A stretch of DNA of 64,000 nt from Dethiobacter alkaliphilus. Lineage in GTDB: Bacteria; Bacillota; Dethiobacteria; DTU022; UBA8154. Made by a program: the position numbers and the translations under genes. The notes beneath the pieces were generated by a model that saw only the letters and a program-made list of their open reading frames with translations, was not told the DNA's origin and did not search any database. Every line of letters begins with the position of its first letter. Positions within the stretch are counted from its first letter, which is position 1. Below, in pieces: positions 19,177 to 28,366 of this stretch. The stretch lies in the NCBI GenBank assembly GCA_016841605.1, contig JAENYV010000002.1:270222-334221 (forward strand), read 5' to 3'.

Positions 19177-19215
19177 AGTTTCCAAAGAAGTAATAATCTC
19201 AAAATAGACCTACCC

Positions 19216-20058
19216 CTACGCAGATGCTTCCGGAATGTTCTTCAAAATTGCATAAGAGAAAACCGGACCATCTTTACAAACATACATGTTCCCCACATTG
19301 CAGCGGCCACATTTGCCGAAACCGCATTTCATTCTGTTTTCCAGGGTCGTAAAAATCTGCTCATCGGCAAAATTCAACTTTTTCAAGTTCTCCAGCACAA
19401 ACTTGATCATGATCGGTGGCCCGCAAGTAATGGCGATCGTATTATCGGGAGAGGGACCTACATCCATCAGCATAGAAGGCACAAAGCCAACGTTATAATC
19501 CCAGCCTTCTTCTTCTATATCGATTGTAAGATGTGCTGCAATGTCGTCGCGTTTGGCCATCTCCTCAAACTCGTTCTTAAAGCAGAGGTCTCCGGAAGTA
19601 CGGGCACCATAGATCATGGTCAATCCCGCATACTGGTCCAGGTTGGCCTTGACATATTCCACAATGGGGCGCAGAGGTGCCTGTCCGATACCGCCGCCAA
19701 TGGTAAGGATGTGTTTCCCTTTCCAGTCCTCCAAGGGGAAGCTGTTACCGTAAGGACCGCGCACGGTAATTTTGTCGCCGACCTCTTGTTCATGAAGCCC
19801 CTGGGTATTTTTACCTGCACGCATGACGGAAAAACGTAAAAAGTCACCCTCAGTGGGGGAACAGGAAATACAGAACATGCTTTCGCCTATACCTAACCGG
19901 CCAACCATGGCACACTGTCCGGGCCTGTGGCTCCAGTTTTTCCGCGCCTCTTCGTCATCCAGGGTTACTTTAAAAGTTTTAACAGCACGATCGCCTACAG
20001 TCTCAAACCAGGTATCTTCAATAGTGGCTATATATGGTTGATAAGGATTCTCTTTCAT
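19216..20058 (-). CDS. FloxA-like FAD/NAD(P) oxidoreductase subunit
   Basis: A 280-residue flavoprotein of the ferredoxin-NAD(P)+ reductase superfamily. Residues about 45-70 hold the flavin site (RPGQCAMVGRLGIGESMFCISCSP), residues 115-130 the nucleotide motif HILTIGGGIGQAPLRPIVEY, and the C-terminus a four-cysteine [2Fe-2S] site (MKCGFGKCGRCNVGNMYVC) as in PyrK and AsrB. In FloxABCD complexes this subunit exchanges electrons with NAD(P)H, while HdrA performs bifurcation. Here it is the last gene of an eight-gene operon that also holds HdrA, an MvhD-like protein and EtfAB; the start overlaps the end of the previous gene by 4 bases. Confidence 0.85.
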   Translation of the reverse strand: MKENPYQPYIATIEDTWFETVGDRAVKTFKVTLDDEEARKNWSHRPGQCAMVGRLGIGESMFCISCSPTEGDFLRFSVMRAGKNTQGLHEQEVGDKITVRGPYGNSFPLEDWKGKHILTIGGGIGQAPLRPIVEYVKANLDQYAGLTMIYGARTSGDLCFKNEFEEMAKRDDIAAHLTIDIEEEGWDYNVGFVPSMLMDVGPSPDNTIAITCGPPIMIKFVLENLKKLNFADEQIFTTLENRMKCGFGKCGRCNVGNMYVCKDGPVFSYAILKNIPEASA

Positions 20059-21068
20059 AGTGCCTCCTTAACCTGCGATAAAATATTGAGAATATCAATG
20101 TTCACCGGGCACAGGTTAATACAACGTCCACAGCCAACACAGGCGATCACTCCGAATTTGTCAACAAAATAGGAATACTTGTGATTAATCCTGTTACGGG
20201 TCCGTTCCCGGCGAGATGGACGGGGATTATGCCCGGAAGTGTGCAGTGTATATTCTTTGAACATACAGGAATCCCACACCCGACATCTGCGTCCTTCAAG
20301 ACCTTCAACCTCATCTTGAATATCAAAGCAATGACATGTCGGACAGAGAAAAGTACAAGCCCCGCAGCCAAGACAGGGATCGGAAACCTTTTTCCAAATT
20401 TCACTCTCCCAAAGCTGTGGTAATTTCTCAGGGATATCCTGGCTATCAATTCCCCTGACAATTTTCTGAGCAGCATCGTTGTGAAGTTTTTCCGCTGCCT
20501 GCACATCACTATCGTCGGATTTTACAAGTATATCCCCGGCTTCCTGACAGATCTTCTCTCCTTTTTCCGTCAAAACTTGGAATAAATAGCTGTCGCCCAG
20601 ATCCGTCATCAAGATATCCAGACCTTCTGTGGACGCCGGACCGCCTCCCACAGAAGTGCAGAAACAGTTCGTACGTGGTTCCTGACAGGCCAATCCTACC
20701 ATGGTCGCCTTATCCCGTCTGCTTTTATAATAGGGGTCGACAGGGTCCCAGGTAAATAGTTTGTCAACAGTAGACAAAGCCCGGGCGTCACAAGGACGAA
20801 TTCCCATAATGATCATTTCATCTACTTCACCGGGAGCTTCCATGGCTGTCTCTCCAACATTATAACGGTACAGCGTCTCCGTCTGCGGATAAAAGATACT
20901 TTTCGGCGGTACCGTGGTATTGGAGAGGGTAAAATCCGCATTGCTCTCTCCATTCAGAGGAGCAAACTTGCTGCTTCCTTCCATTTGCTGGGGAACACGG
21001 AACTTTTCCTTCCCCAGCTTGGCAAGAAAGTCTCCTACCTTTTCCTTTGGTAATTTCATATTATCCAT
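20055..21068 (-). CDS. FloxB-like 4Fe-4S dicluster subunit
   Basis: A 337-residue iron-sulfur protein related to AsrA and to the beta subunit of NAD-coupled hydrogenases. An N-terminal domain of unknown fold contains DEMIIMGIRPCDARAL. Two C-terminal [4Fe-4S] sites follow: CLGCGACTFLCPTCHCFDI near residue 225 and CVGCGRCINLCPVNIDI near residue 310. Expected to wire the flavin subunit FloxA to HdrA through MvhD/FloxD. The ATG at 21068 is chosen because it is 6 bases behind GAGGTG; a GTG three codons earlier is possible. Confidence 0.82.
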   Translation of the reverse strand: MDNMKLPKEKVGDFLAKLGKEKFRVPQQMEGSSKFAPLNGESNADFTLSNTTVPPKSIFYPQTETLYRYNVGETAMEAPGEVDEMIIMGIRPCDARALSTVDKLFTWDPVDPYYKSRRDKATMVGLACQEPRTNCFCTSVGGGPASTEGLDILMTDLGDSYLFQVLTEKGEKICQEAGDILVKSDDSDVQAAEKLHNDAAQKIVRGIDSQDIPEKLPQLWESEIWKKVSDPCLGCGACTFLCPTCHCFDIQDEVEGLEGRRCRVWDSCMFKEYTLHTSGHNPRPSRRERTRNRINHKYSYFVDKFGVIACVGCGRCINLCPVNIDILNILSQVKEAL

Positions 21069-21079
21069 AGCACCCACCT

Positions 21080-22066
21080 CTAGAGAATGAAGTTTTCCTG
21101 ATCATTGGGACGGTAGCTGGCCTGAAGCGGCTTGGAAGCAGGATCTGTCCCTGGTTCATAGGCAAATTTTTCCCGGACTTCTTTTGTTAATTTCCTGTTT
21201 AGTGTCATAATGGGAATATTGACTGGACAAACCCTTTCACATTCTCCGCATTCAATACAACGTCCCGCCAGGTGAAAAGCACGTGAAAGGTGGAAAGCTG
21301 TATTTTCGGAAATGTTGTTGGAACGGTTGACCCATGTGGGGTTTAATCTGTCAAGAATGCAATCTTCACAATAGCACATGGGGCAAACATTTCTGCAGGA
21401 ATAACAACGTACACAGGAGGAAAATTGTGCTTCCCAGAAAGACCAGCGCTCCTCGGGAGTCTTCGCCTCCAGTTCGCTTACATCAGCATATTCATCGCTA
21501 CTGCTGCCGGCCTCTACTTCCTCCCAGAGGAGGGTATCCGCCAGGACAGGATTCGGATAACGACATCTCAGGCACTTATCCGCCAAAACTTCCTCACGTG
21601 GAACCGCTTTTTCACCGTCGGAAAACTGAAAAACGATCTTCCCATCATCCCAACGGGCTGCAACCTGTTCCAGCCCGGCAGGGAACTTCTCTTCGACTTT
21701 GGCTAAATCCACAACCCCCTGGCAGGGGCATCCAAGAATAATAACACTTTCCCTTTTAATCCCCTGCTCAACCAGTTGCTGGACCACCGCACGGCTATCA
21801 CAACCTTTGACCATCAAAGCAATTTTACGTGTATCGGCTTCCTGTCCCCGGGGTACGGGAAGTTTTTCGACCAGGGTCAGGTAGGTAGCCAGGTTATTGC
21901 TGCAAAGAGGCGAGAAGATGAGCTTGTCTGCTTCCTCCGGTTCTGTGATAAAGTGCGGAGATACCCTGAAGCCGTAAGTCCCCTGTCTCCAGCCGATCAG
22001 ATATTTGACATCATCCCGGGAGACAGTTTCTTTGGCTACAGTTATAAGTTTTTCCAGGTCTGCCAA
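21080..22066 (-). CDS. FloxC-like 4Fe-4S subunit
   Basis: A 328-residue iron-sulfur protein of the coenzyme F420 hydrogenase beta/FloxC kind. The N-terminal half has MVKGCDSRAVVQQLVEQG and ILGCPCQGVVDLAKVEE. The middle holds single cysteines (KCLRCRYPNP), and the C-terminal half two [4Fe-4S] motifs, CVRCYSCRNVCPMCYCEDC near residue 216 and CIECGECERVCPVNIPI near residue 270. It follows the MvhD-like gene by 16 bases. Naming follows the Flox gene set of Desulfovibrio; subunit correspondence is by domain content and order. Confidence 0.8.
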   Translation of the reverse strand: MADLEKLITVAKETVSRDDVKYLIGWRQGTYGFRVSPHFITEPEEADKLIFSPLCSNNLATYLTLVEKLPVPRGQEADTRKIALMVKGCDSRAVVQQLVEQGIKRESVIILGCPCQGVVDLAKVEEKFPAGLEQVAARWDDGKIVFQFSDGEKAVPREEVLADKCLRCRYPNPVLADTLLWEEVEAGSSSDEYADVSELEAKTPEERWSFWEAQFSSCVRCYSCRNVCPMCYCEDCILDRLNPTWVNRSNNISENTAFHLSRAFHLAGRCIECGECERVCPVNIPIMTLNRKLTKEVREKFAYEPGTDPASKPLQASYRPNDQENFIL

Positions 22067-22082
22067 CTAATTCTCCTCCTCC

Positions 22083-22514
22083 TCACCAATTAATCTTGTT
22101 CCTCTGGAATTGTGCAAAGGGTCCGACTTCTTTTGCTTCGTCGACTGTCGATTTCACAACATCTTTCCATTTGGCACCTTCAGATGCCGAAACCCAGCTC
22201 ATATGGAATCTTTTGTTATCGACCCCCACATAATCCAGAAGTTCTTTCATCATGGTAAACCGGCGGCGGGCAAAATAATTACCCTCCATATAATGACAAT
22301 CCCCCGGGTGGCAACCGGATACCAGCACGCCATCCGCACCCTGCTGGAATGCATTAATAACAAAAAGGGGATTAATTCTACCGGTACACATAACCCTGAT
22401 GACATTCAAGTTGGGCGGGTATTGTATCCTGCTTGTACCGGCAAGGTCAGCGCCGGCATAAGAACACCAGTTACACAAAAATGCTACAACGTTGGGTTCG
22501 AATTGTTCACTCAT
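22083..22514 (-). CDS. MvhD/FloxD-like hydrogenase iron-sulfur subunit (cysteine form)
   Basis: A 143-residue [2Fe-2S] electron-transfer subunit that docks on HdrA. The conserved pattern is VVAFLCNWCSYAGADLAG near residue 10, then VMCTGRINPLFVINAFQQGADGVLVSGCHPGDCHYMEGNY, giving the cysteines that hold the cluster. It overlaps hdrA by 4 bases. The second cysteine of the CNWC motif is the position where the homologues at 44.8 and 48.5 kb carry TGA (selenocysteine), making this a useful internal control. No C-terminal extension is present, unlike those homologues. Confidence 0.93.
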   Translation of the reverse strand: MSEQFEPNVVAFLCNWCSYAGADLAGTSRIQYPPNLNVIRVMCTGRINPLFVINAFQQGADGVLVSGCHPGDCHYMEGNYFARRRFTMMKELLDYVGVDNKRFHMSWVSASEGAKWKDVVKSTVDEAKEVGPFAQFQRNKINW

Positions 22515-24511
22515 TTCATAGCCCCCAATACTGCAATCTGCGGCAGGATCTGCTGATCCTTAAATGATCTCTGCTGAGCAGAACCGGAGAAGCAACCCGC
22601 CGCGCAGGCGCCGCAACCCTTGCACAGAGCCTCATTCACTCTGGCAACCTGGACCATATTGCCCATACGATTAACTTCTACCAGATCTATGGCACCATAA
22701 GGACAGATTTCTACACAGTAACCGCAACCACGGCAGGTTGCTTCGTTAATGTTGGAAATCTGGGCCTGTACTTTTACCTTTCCGCTGGAAAGAAGGATCA
22801 GAGCCGAAGAAGCCGCACCTTTAGCCTGGGCAACGGTATCGGGGATATCCTTGGGACCCTGGGCGCAGCCGGCCAGGTAAACACCGTCGGTAGCAGTATC
22901 AACGGGTGCCAGCTTGGGATGCGCTTCCAGGTAAAAACCATCCGCGGACTGGGATAATTTGAGAATATCGATAATCTCACGGGCATCTTTGCGCGGTTCC
23001 AAACCAGTGGCCAGGACCACCATATCCACTTCATCCTCAAGGGGTTTGCCCATCAAGGTATCTTCAGCTTTGACTACCAGCTTATCTCCGCGCTTAAATA
23101 TTTCTGACGGGTTACCCCGGATATAGCGGACACCCTCCCTGCGGACACGGTCATAGAATTCCTCATAACCTTTACCGAAGGCACGGACATCCATATAATA
23201 GATCCTTACATTGGAATCGGGAAGTTTTTCCGTCACCAGGTGAGCGAGTTTGGCGGAATACATACAGCAAACCCGGGAACAATATTCGTTCCCCACGCTG
23301 GCATCCCGGGAACCGACACAACTGATAAAGGCCACCTCTTTGGGAACGGTAGCGTTCTCCCCTTCACCGATGACAATATTTCCGCCGGTTGGGCCGGAAG
23401 CGGCAACCAGACGTTCCAGTTCCAGTCCTGTAATGACATTGGGATAGTCGCTGTAGCCATATTCCGGTTTTTTGGAAGCATCGAAAAGTTCATAACCTGT
23501 TGCGATAATAACAGTCCCGACTTTAAACTCGACTACTTCATCCTGCTGTTCAAAATTAATTGCTCCTGCTGCACAGGCCTCCATACACTTGGGACCTTTG
23601 CCGCATTTTCCCCTTGTGAGCATAAGACAGCGCTCAGGATCAATGGTATATTTTGCCGGCACAGCCTGGGGGAAAGGAAGATAAATTGCCGCCCTCTTCC
23701 CCAAACCTTCATTAAATTCGCTGGGGATCCTTCCGGTCAGACGGCACGCCTCGGCACAGGCTCCGCAACCGGTACATTTATTCATGTCCACATAGCGGGC
23801 TTTTTTGCGCACCTTGACATCAAAGTTCCCCACATAACCGGAAATATCTTCCACTTGGGAATAAGTCATTAAATCGATATTGGGATGACTGGCCACATCA
23901 ACCATTTTCGGAGTAAGGATACAGGCGGAGCAGTCCAGGGTGGGGAAAGTTTTATCCAGTTGGGACATCTTTCCGCCCACAGAAGGGGTTTTTTCAACCA
24001 TGTAGACTTTAAACCCCGCGGCCGCGATATCCAGTGCCGCCTGTATTCCGGCAATTCCTCCACCGACGATCAGGGCGGAAGGTTCTACCTCGACTTCCTT
24101 TTCCTGCAGAGGTTCGAGGAGCCGTACCTTGGCTACGGCAGCATAGACCAGTTTTTTGGCTTTCGCTGTGGCTTCTTCCCTGTTTTCATGGACCCAGGAG
24201 CACTGTTCCCGGATATTGGCCATCTCCAGGTAATAGGGATTAAGTCCGGCTGCGGCCACTGTCTTGCGAAAAGTGAGCTCATGCATGCGGGGAGAACAGG
24301 AAGCCACCACAACGCGGGTTAATCCTTCATTTTTGATATCTTCTTTAATTAAAAGCTGACCGGGATCGGAACACATATATGAATAGTTGCGCGCCACCTT
24401 AACATAGGGCAGGTGGGAGGCAAATTCAGCAACAGCTTCCACATCTACCGTTTTGGCGATATTCATCCCGCAGTGACAGACGTACACACCAATTTTTGGC
24501 TTGTTGTTCAT
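22511..24511 (-). CDS. hdrA: Heterodisulfide reductase subunit A (HdrA), cysteine form
   Basis: FAD and iron-sulfur protein at the heart of flavin-based electron bifurcation. The 666 residues read: N-terminal CHCGMNI domain, FAD motif [18 protein letters not shown] near residue 147, the [14 protein letters not shown] motif near residue 193, [4Fe-4S] [11 protein letters not shown] near residue 248, a CVGSRD...YCSRVCC cluster site, and two C-terminal ferredoxin motifs ([27 protein letters not shown]). This is the canonical single-module HdrA. It lies between etfA and the MvhD/FloxD gene. Function in heterodisulfide reduction is not implied: in Clostridia HdrA links Etf, ferredoxin and NADH pools. 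Confidence 0.95.
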   Translation of the reverse strand: MNNKPKIGVYVCHCGMNIAKTVDVEAVAEFASHLPYVKVARNYSYMCSDPGQLLIKEDIKNEGLTRVVVASCSPRMHELTFRKTVAAAGLNPYYLEMANIREQCSWVHENREEATAKAKKLVYAAVAKVRLLEPLQEKEVEVEPSALIVGGGIAGIQAALDIAAAGFKVYMVEKTPSVGGKMSQLDKTFPTLDCSACILTPKMVDVASHPNIDLMTYSQVEDISGYVGNFDVKVRKKARYVDMNKCTGCGACAEACRLTGRIPSEFNEGLGKRAAIYLPFPQAVPAKYTIDPERCLMLTRGKCGKGPKCMEACAAGAINFEQQDEVVEFKVGTVIIATGYELFDASKKPEYGYSDYPNVITGLELERLVAASGPTGGNIVIGEGENATVPKEVAFISCVGSRDASVGNEYCSRVCCMYSAKLAHLVTEKLPDSNVRIYYMDVRAFGKGYEEFYDRVRREGVRYIRGNPSEIFKRGDKLVVKAEDTLMGKPLEDEVDMVVLATGLEPRKDAREIIDILKLSQSADGFYLEAHPKLAPVDTATDGVYLAGCAQGPKDIPDTVAQAKGAASSALILLSSGKVKVQAQISNINEATCRGCGYCVEICPYGAIDLVEVNRMGNMVQVARVNEALCKGCGACAAGCFSGSAQQRSFKDQQILPQIAVLGAMK

Positions 24512-24572
24512 TGCGCTCTTTCATCCTCCAACAAAGATTAACTGCATCCACTATCAATGGACCTTTGACAAT

Positions 24573-25547
24573 TTACCCTTTCAACTCTTTGAGCTTTTCC
24601 GTTAACTTGGGAACTACCTTAAAGAGGTCATCGATAATGGCAAAGTCCGCGACGGAAAAAATGGGAGCATCAGGATCCTTATTGATGGCAACAATGGTTT
24701 TTGAACCCTTCATGCCGGCAAGGTGCTGAAAAGCTCCGGAGATACCGATCGCGATATACAGTTTGGGTTTTACCGTTTTACCCGAAGTGCCGACCTGGCG
24801 ATCATGATCAAGCCAGCCTGCATCCGTAGCTGCCCGGGAACCACAAATATCGGCATTAATTGATTTGGCCAGTTCCTCGATCATAGGCATATTTTTATCT
24901 TCCCGGACCCCACGGCCTACTGCTACTAAAATTTCCGACTGGGTGATATCCACATCGCCCACTTCGGCCTCAACGTATTCGATGAATTTGCGATAGGCAA
25001 TATCCTCTTTTAAGGGAGATTCAACTTTTTCGATGGCACCCTGTTTGGAAGGCTCAGGAACCTCCAGGGTTGCTTCTCTAAGCGTGATTAAATAAGGAGG
25101 CTCTCCTTTAAAAGCGAAATTCGCGTTAACTTTTCCCTGATAATACTGGCGTACCGGCTGTAATTTGCCGTCCGCGAACTCCATTTTAATAACATCCGAG
25201 ATAAAAGGTATCTTCGTCTCCACGGCCAACGCGGGAGCTATGTCTACCCCCTGGGTTGTATGACCGATCATAACCAGCTCAGGATTGTTCTGTTTAATCA
25301 ACTCCACCAATACCCGCTGATATTTCTCCGCGTTGAAATCCGCAAAAAGAGGATCTTCTACATAAAGAACTTTGTCACTGTAACCGGCAAGCTTGTCGGC
25401 TAATGAATCTACTCCGCTTCCCAGCAGGACGGCAACCACATCTCCTCCACTTTGCTGCGTTACCTGAGAAGCCACGGTAAGCATCTCCAGGGAGACATCT
25501 CTCAGTAAACCTTGACGGTGTTCAGCTATGACAAATACATTGCCCAT
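24573..25547 (-). CDS. etfA: Electron transfer flavoprotein alpha subunit
   Basis: FAD-binding half of the EtfAB heterodimer. The C-terminal FAD domain is complete: [60 protein letters not shown] and the closing [20 protein letters not shown]. The N-terminal half is the usual alpha/beta domain. At 324 residues it is the plain form without an added ferredoxin domain. It follows etfB by 2 bases and precedes hdrA, so it probably passes electrons between acyl-CoA dehydrogenases and the Hdr/Flox complex, which is inference from context. Confidence 0.96.
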   Translation of the reverse strand: MGNVFVIAEHRQGLLRDVSLEMLTVASQVTQQSGGDVVAVLLGSGVDSLADKLAGYSDKVLYVEDPLFADFNAEKYQRVLVELIKQNNPELVMIGHTTQGVDIAPALAVETKIPFISDVIKMEFADGKLQPVRQYYQGKVNANFAFKGEPPYLITLREATLEVPEPSKQGAIEKVESPLKEDIAYRKFIEYVEAEVGDVDITQSEILVAVGRGVREDKNMPMIEELAKSINADICGSRAATDAGWLDHDRQVGTSGKTVKPKLYIAIGISGAFQHLAGMKGSKTIVAINKDPDAPIFSVADFAIIDDLFKVVPKLTEKLKELKG

Positions 25548-25549
25548 AA

Positions 25550-26338
25550 TTACAATAACCCTCCCTTCACCAATTTCTCAGCTAAAATCTCTGCTTTTTC
25601 CTCCGGTGCTCCCTCAATAATTTCCGCATTGGAGACAACCTCAGGAATATAGAGATTTTTCAGCTCGATCAGAGAAGAGGCTTCATTTACTTCATCCTCG
25701 GACAGCCCGAGATCATCCAGACTAAGCACTTTTAACTCTTTTTTCTGGGCCATGCGGATACCTTTGATCGGAGCATAACGGGGTTCATTAATCCCTGTCT
25801 GGATAGTGAGGACGGCCGGCAAGTCCAGTTCAACAACTTCCGAAAGGCCTCCTTCCAACTCCCGGTAAACCTTTACTTTTCCTTCTCCGACCTCAACTTT
25901 TTTGACCATTGCAGCATGGGAAATTCCCAGTTCCTCGGCCATGGCTACACCGACGGACATATTGCCGTCATCGCCGGCCATACATCCCGTCAATAACAGG
26001 TCAAATTCCTGCCCTTTCACAACAGCTGCCAAAACCTTGGCAACTTTAAGCGGATCGACAACATTGATACGAGGATCATCGACGCGAATGGCACTATCCC
26101 CGCCCTTTGCCAGGGCCATGCGAATCATCACATCGCCGTCCTTGGGACCCATACTAACTACCTTAACGGTTCCCCCTGCGGCTTCTTTAATGACAATGGC
26201 TTCCTCCACGGCATAGTTGTCGGCATCATTGATATCAAACGAAAATTTGCTGCTGTCTACATCCTTACCGGCTGCATCCACTTTTACTTCCGCTTCGGAT
26301 GTATCGGGAACTCGTTTGATAAAAACAAAAGTATTCAT
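25550..26338 (-). CDS. etfB: Electron transfer flavoprotein beta subunit
   Basis: Partner of EtfA. The 262-residue protein starts MNTFVFIKRVPDTSEAEVKVD and has the beta-subunit signature DADNYAVEEAI and GDDGNMSVGVAMAEELGISHA, then LPAVLTIQTGINEPRYAPIKGIRMAQKKEL. Bifurcating EtfB proteins bind a second FAD while others bind AMP; the sequence alone does not settle which applies here. The ATG start is preferred to a GTG four codons upstream, which lies in the GGAGGTG ribosome site. Confidence 0.96.
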   Translation of the reverse strand: MNTFVFIKRVPDTSEAEVKVDAAGKDVDSSKFSFDINDADNYAVEEAIVIKEAAGGTVKVVSMGPKDGDVMIRMALAKGGDSAIRVDDPRINVVDPLKVAKVLAAVVKGQEFDLLLTGCMAGDDGNMSVGVAMAEELGISHAAMVKKVEVGEGKVKVYRELEGGLSEVVELDLPAVLTIQTGINEPRYAPIKGIRMAQKKELKVLSLDDLGLSEDEVNEASSLIELKNLYIPEVVSNAEIIEGAPEEKAEILAEKLVKGGLL

Positions 26339-26474
26339 TAAAAAATCCACCTCCTACAACTGGATAAAATAATCATTCCTCTGAAACTTTACTCCAGCAA
26401 GAACAACCCGGGTCTCCCATATATTACCTATTCAGAGGATCGAGATCTTTTTTACAATTTTCCAATAAAGAATT

Positions 26475-27623
26475 CTACTCCACCAACGGACCGATAAGTT
26501 CCAGAATCTCTGCTATGCGCATTTCCTCTTCAAAACCTCTGGCTTTCAGTGCATCATCCAAAGTCAAAACACAAAACGGGCAGGCAACCGCCAACACAGT
26601 AGCCCCCAGTTCCCTGGCATCTTTAACGCGGGTCTCGGCCAAACGTTCTGCCTTTGTTTCCGACCCTTCAACCCACATCTTTCCCCCGCCGCCTTCACAA
26701 CAGAGGCTGCGTTCCCGTCTCCGTTCAAACTCCACGAGTTCTGATCCGCCTACCTGGTTAAGGATAAAACGGGGCTCATCAAAGACGTTATTCTGTTTTC
26801 CAAGGAAGCACGGATCATGGAAAACAATCTTTTCCGAACATTCTTTGGAAATAGTCAATTTCTTCTCATCCAGGAGCTCTTTAAGCAGGTGAGTATAATG
26901 AATAACCTCTGCTTTGAGACCGGGATACTGGTTTTTAAACGTGGCATAGCAATGCGGGGAAATAGCAACCAGGCGCTTTGCTGCATAACTGTTCAGGAGT
27001 TCGGTGTTATCTTCGACCATCATCTCGAAAAGACCCTCTTCTCCTAAATGGTGTGCTTCACTGGCGCAGCAAGACTCACTCTCCCCGATAAAGCCGTAAT
27101 CAACACCCGATTTGTTTAAAAGTTTTACAAAATTCTGGGCTATTACTTGCACCTTGGGGTCGTAGGCAATAGTACAGCAAACAAAAATAAGGTTCTCGAC
27201 TTTTTCCCCAGGTTCAACAATTCTTACATCCAGTCCCTCCATCCAGTCACAACGGGTCGCCCGCGGTTTATCCCAGGGATTACCCTCCCGGAAGATACTT
27301 TCCAGGGCATCTCTCACCGTTGGCTGAATAACGCCTTCTTCCACAAGAATGTTCCTAAGAGCAATAAGCACCTCAACGGGCTTAAGGCCCTTGGGACACC
27401 TTACCGCACAAGTATTGCAGGTAGTACAATCCCAAATTTCCGGTAACTTGGACAGGTCTTCCAGCATTTCCTCATTCTTAGAATCATAAACAATACGACG
27501 TACATTTAAATTAGTCCTAACAGTTACCGGACATCCCCCGGTACATCTCCCGCACTGGATACACCCAAGCAGGTCATATTTCTGAATAAAGCTCTCTGTT
27601 ACTGTATTCAAATCTGTATTCAT
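26475..27623 (-). CDS. HdrD-like (HdrC-HdrB fused) iron-sulfur oxidoreductase
   Basis: A 382-residue soluble protein combining an HdrC-like front with an HdrB-like back. Two [4Fe-4S] motifs open it (CIQCGRCTGGCPVT near residue 20, CTTCNTCAVRCPKGLKP near residue 65). Two CCG domains follow: FVCCTIAYD...SESCCASE, and HDPCFLGKQN...RSLCCEGGGGKMW with ACPFCVL. CCG domains hold the non-cubane clusters of disulfide-reducing Hdr enzymes, so a disulfide or quinone-like acceptor site is possible. No membrane helix is seen. It is the first gene of the operon that continues with etfB, about 135 bases away. The related protein at 53.3 kb belongs to the Bam-like operon. Confidence 0.9.
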   Translation of the reverse strand: MNTDLNTVTESFIQKYDLLGCIQCGRCTGGCPVTVRTNLNVRRIVYDSKNEEMLEDLSKLPEIWDCTTCNTCAVRCPKGLKPVEVLIALRNILVEEGVIQPTVRDALESIFREGNPWDKPRATRCDWMEGLDVRIVEPGEKVENLIFVCCTIAYDPKVQVIAQNFVKLLNKSGVDYGFIGESESCCASEAHHLGEEGLFEMMVEDNTELLNSYAAKRLVAISPHCYATFKNQYPGLKAEVIHYTHLLKELLDEKKLTISKECSEKIVFHDPCFLGKQNNVFDEPRFILNQVGGSELVEFERRRERSLCCEGGGGKMWVEGSETKAERLAETRVKDARELGATVLAVACPFCVLTLDDALKARGFEEEMRIAEILELIGPLVE

Positions 27624-28102
27624 CTTCATACCTCACTTCAGGATTAACATCACCCGAAAACCTTGTTCCGGGAGTTCCGAAGCCCTACCCCGGGTTTCCT
27701 GTTCAAACCTGCTCTAAACAAACACAAATAAAGTAAAAACGGTATACCAACCGAACTTCTTCTTTCCCCCTTTCTTTCATGAGTTACTCTTTTCCTCTGA
27801 CAGGTAAAGGAATTCATAAAGGATCTCAAATTTTGTTTTCGACACTGAAAATAAGAAATCCTTCTTGATTTTATGATTAAAATATTGTTATACTTTTCTC
27901 AATTTGTTGAATTAATCGATTCATCAGAGTTCATGCCGGATTAAAATGTCAAAATAACACTGGAAAAAACCCTTTTTTAGCAGAAAAAAGCAATTTCCGT
28001 AAAAGTTGATATAAAATATAACTTATTTTACAATTTATTCATTAAAAAAAAAGGATTTCCAATTTAAATGTCGAACATTTTACCAAACAGTTACTATTTG
28101 TT
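27624..28102. other. Intergenic region between the Etf-Hdr-Flox operon and spo0E
   Basis: About 480 AT-rich bases between divergent genes. It must hold the promoters of the leftward Etf-Hdr-Flox operon and of the rightward spo0E-like gene. On the minus strand a TTGACA occurs near 27947-27952 but without a good -10 element at the right spacing. I see no riboswitch and no coding frame. Confidence 0.4.
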
Positions 28103-28120
28103 ATGGAGGTGTCCAGTCAC

Positions 28121-28303
28121 ATGAATTATTCGGAAAAGAATCTAATCTCCCGGATTGAACACTTAAGAAACCAGCTTAACCAAAACATCAACATACCTAA
28201 TAACCGTCCGGGAACCTGTGCAAAAACATATGCGCTCAGTCAGGAATTGGACAAGCTTATCTTTCAGTATATGAAGATATTTCAGAATACTACTTTAAAA
28301 TAA
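28121..28303 (+). CDS. Spo0E-family aspartyl-phosphate phosphatase
   Basis: A 60-residue protein with the two-helix Spo0E layout: ISRIEHLRNQLNQ, then the signature SQELDKLIFQYMK. Spo0E-type phosphatases remove the phosphate of Spo0A and hold back sporulation, so this marks the organism as a likely spore former. The start is ATG at 28121; the in-frame ATGGAGGTG just upstream is the ribosome site, not the start. It converges on selB with a hairpin between them. Confidence 0.85.
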   Translation: MNYSEKNLISRIEHLRNQLNQNINIPNNRPGTCAKTYALSQELDKLIFQYMKIFQNTTLK

Positions 28304-28317
28304 CTTGTAAATAAGTT

Positions 28318-28360
28318 GTAAACTGATAGTAAACTAAATTTTTGTTTACAGACTGTTTAC
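28318..28360. terminator. Long imperfect hairpin between convergent spo0E-like gene and selB
   Basis: The arms GTAAACTGATAGTAAAC (28318-28334) and GTTTACAGACTGTTTAC (28344-28360) pair over 17 positions with about three mismatches, around the loop TAAATTTTT. The element lies exactly between two convergent stop codons, which suggests a bidirectional terminator. It is AT-rich and lacks a clean T-tract, so it could also be a protein site. Confidence 0.5.
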
Positions 28361-28366
28361 AGCTGT

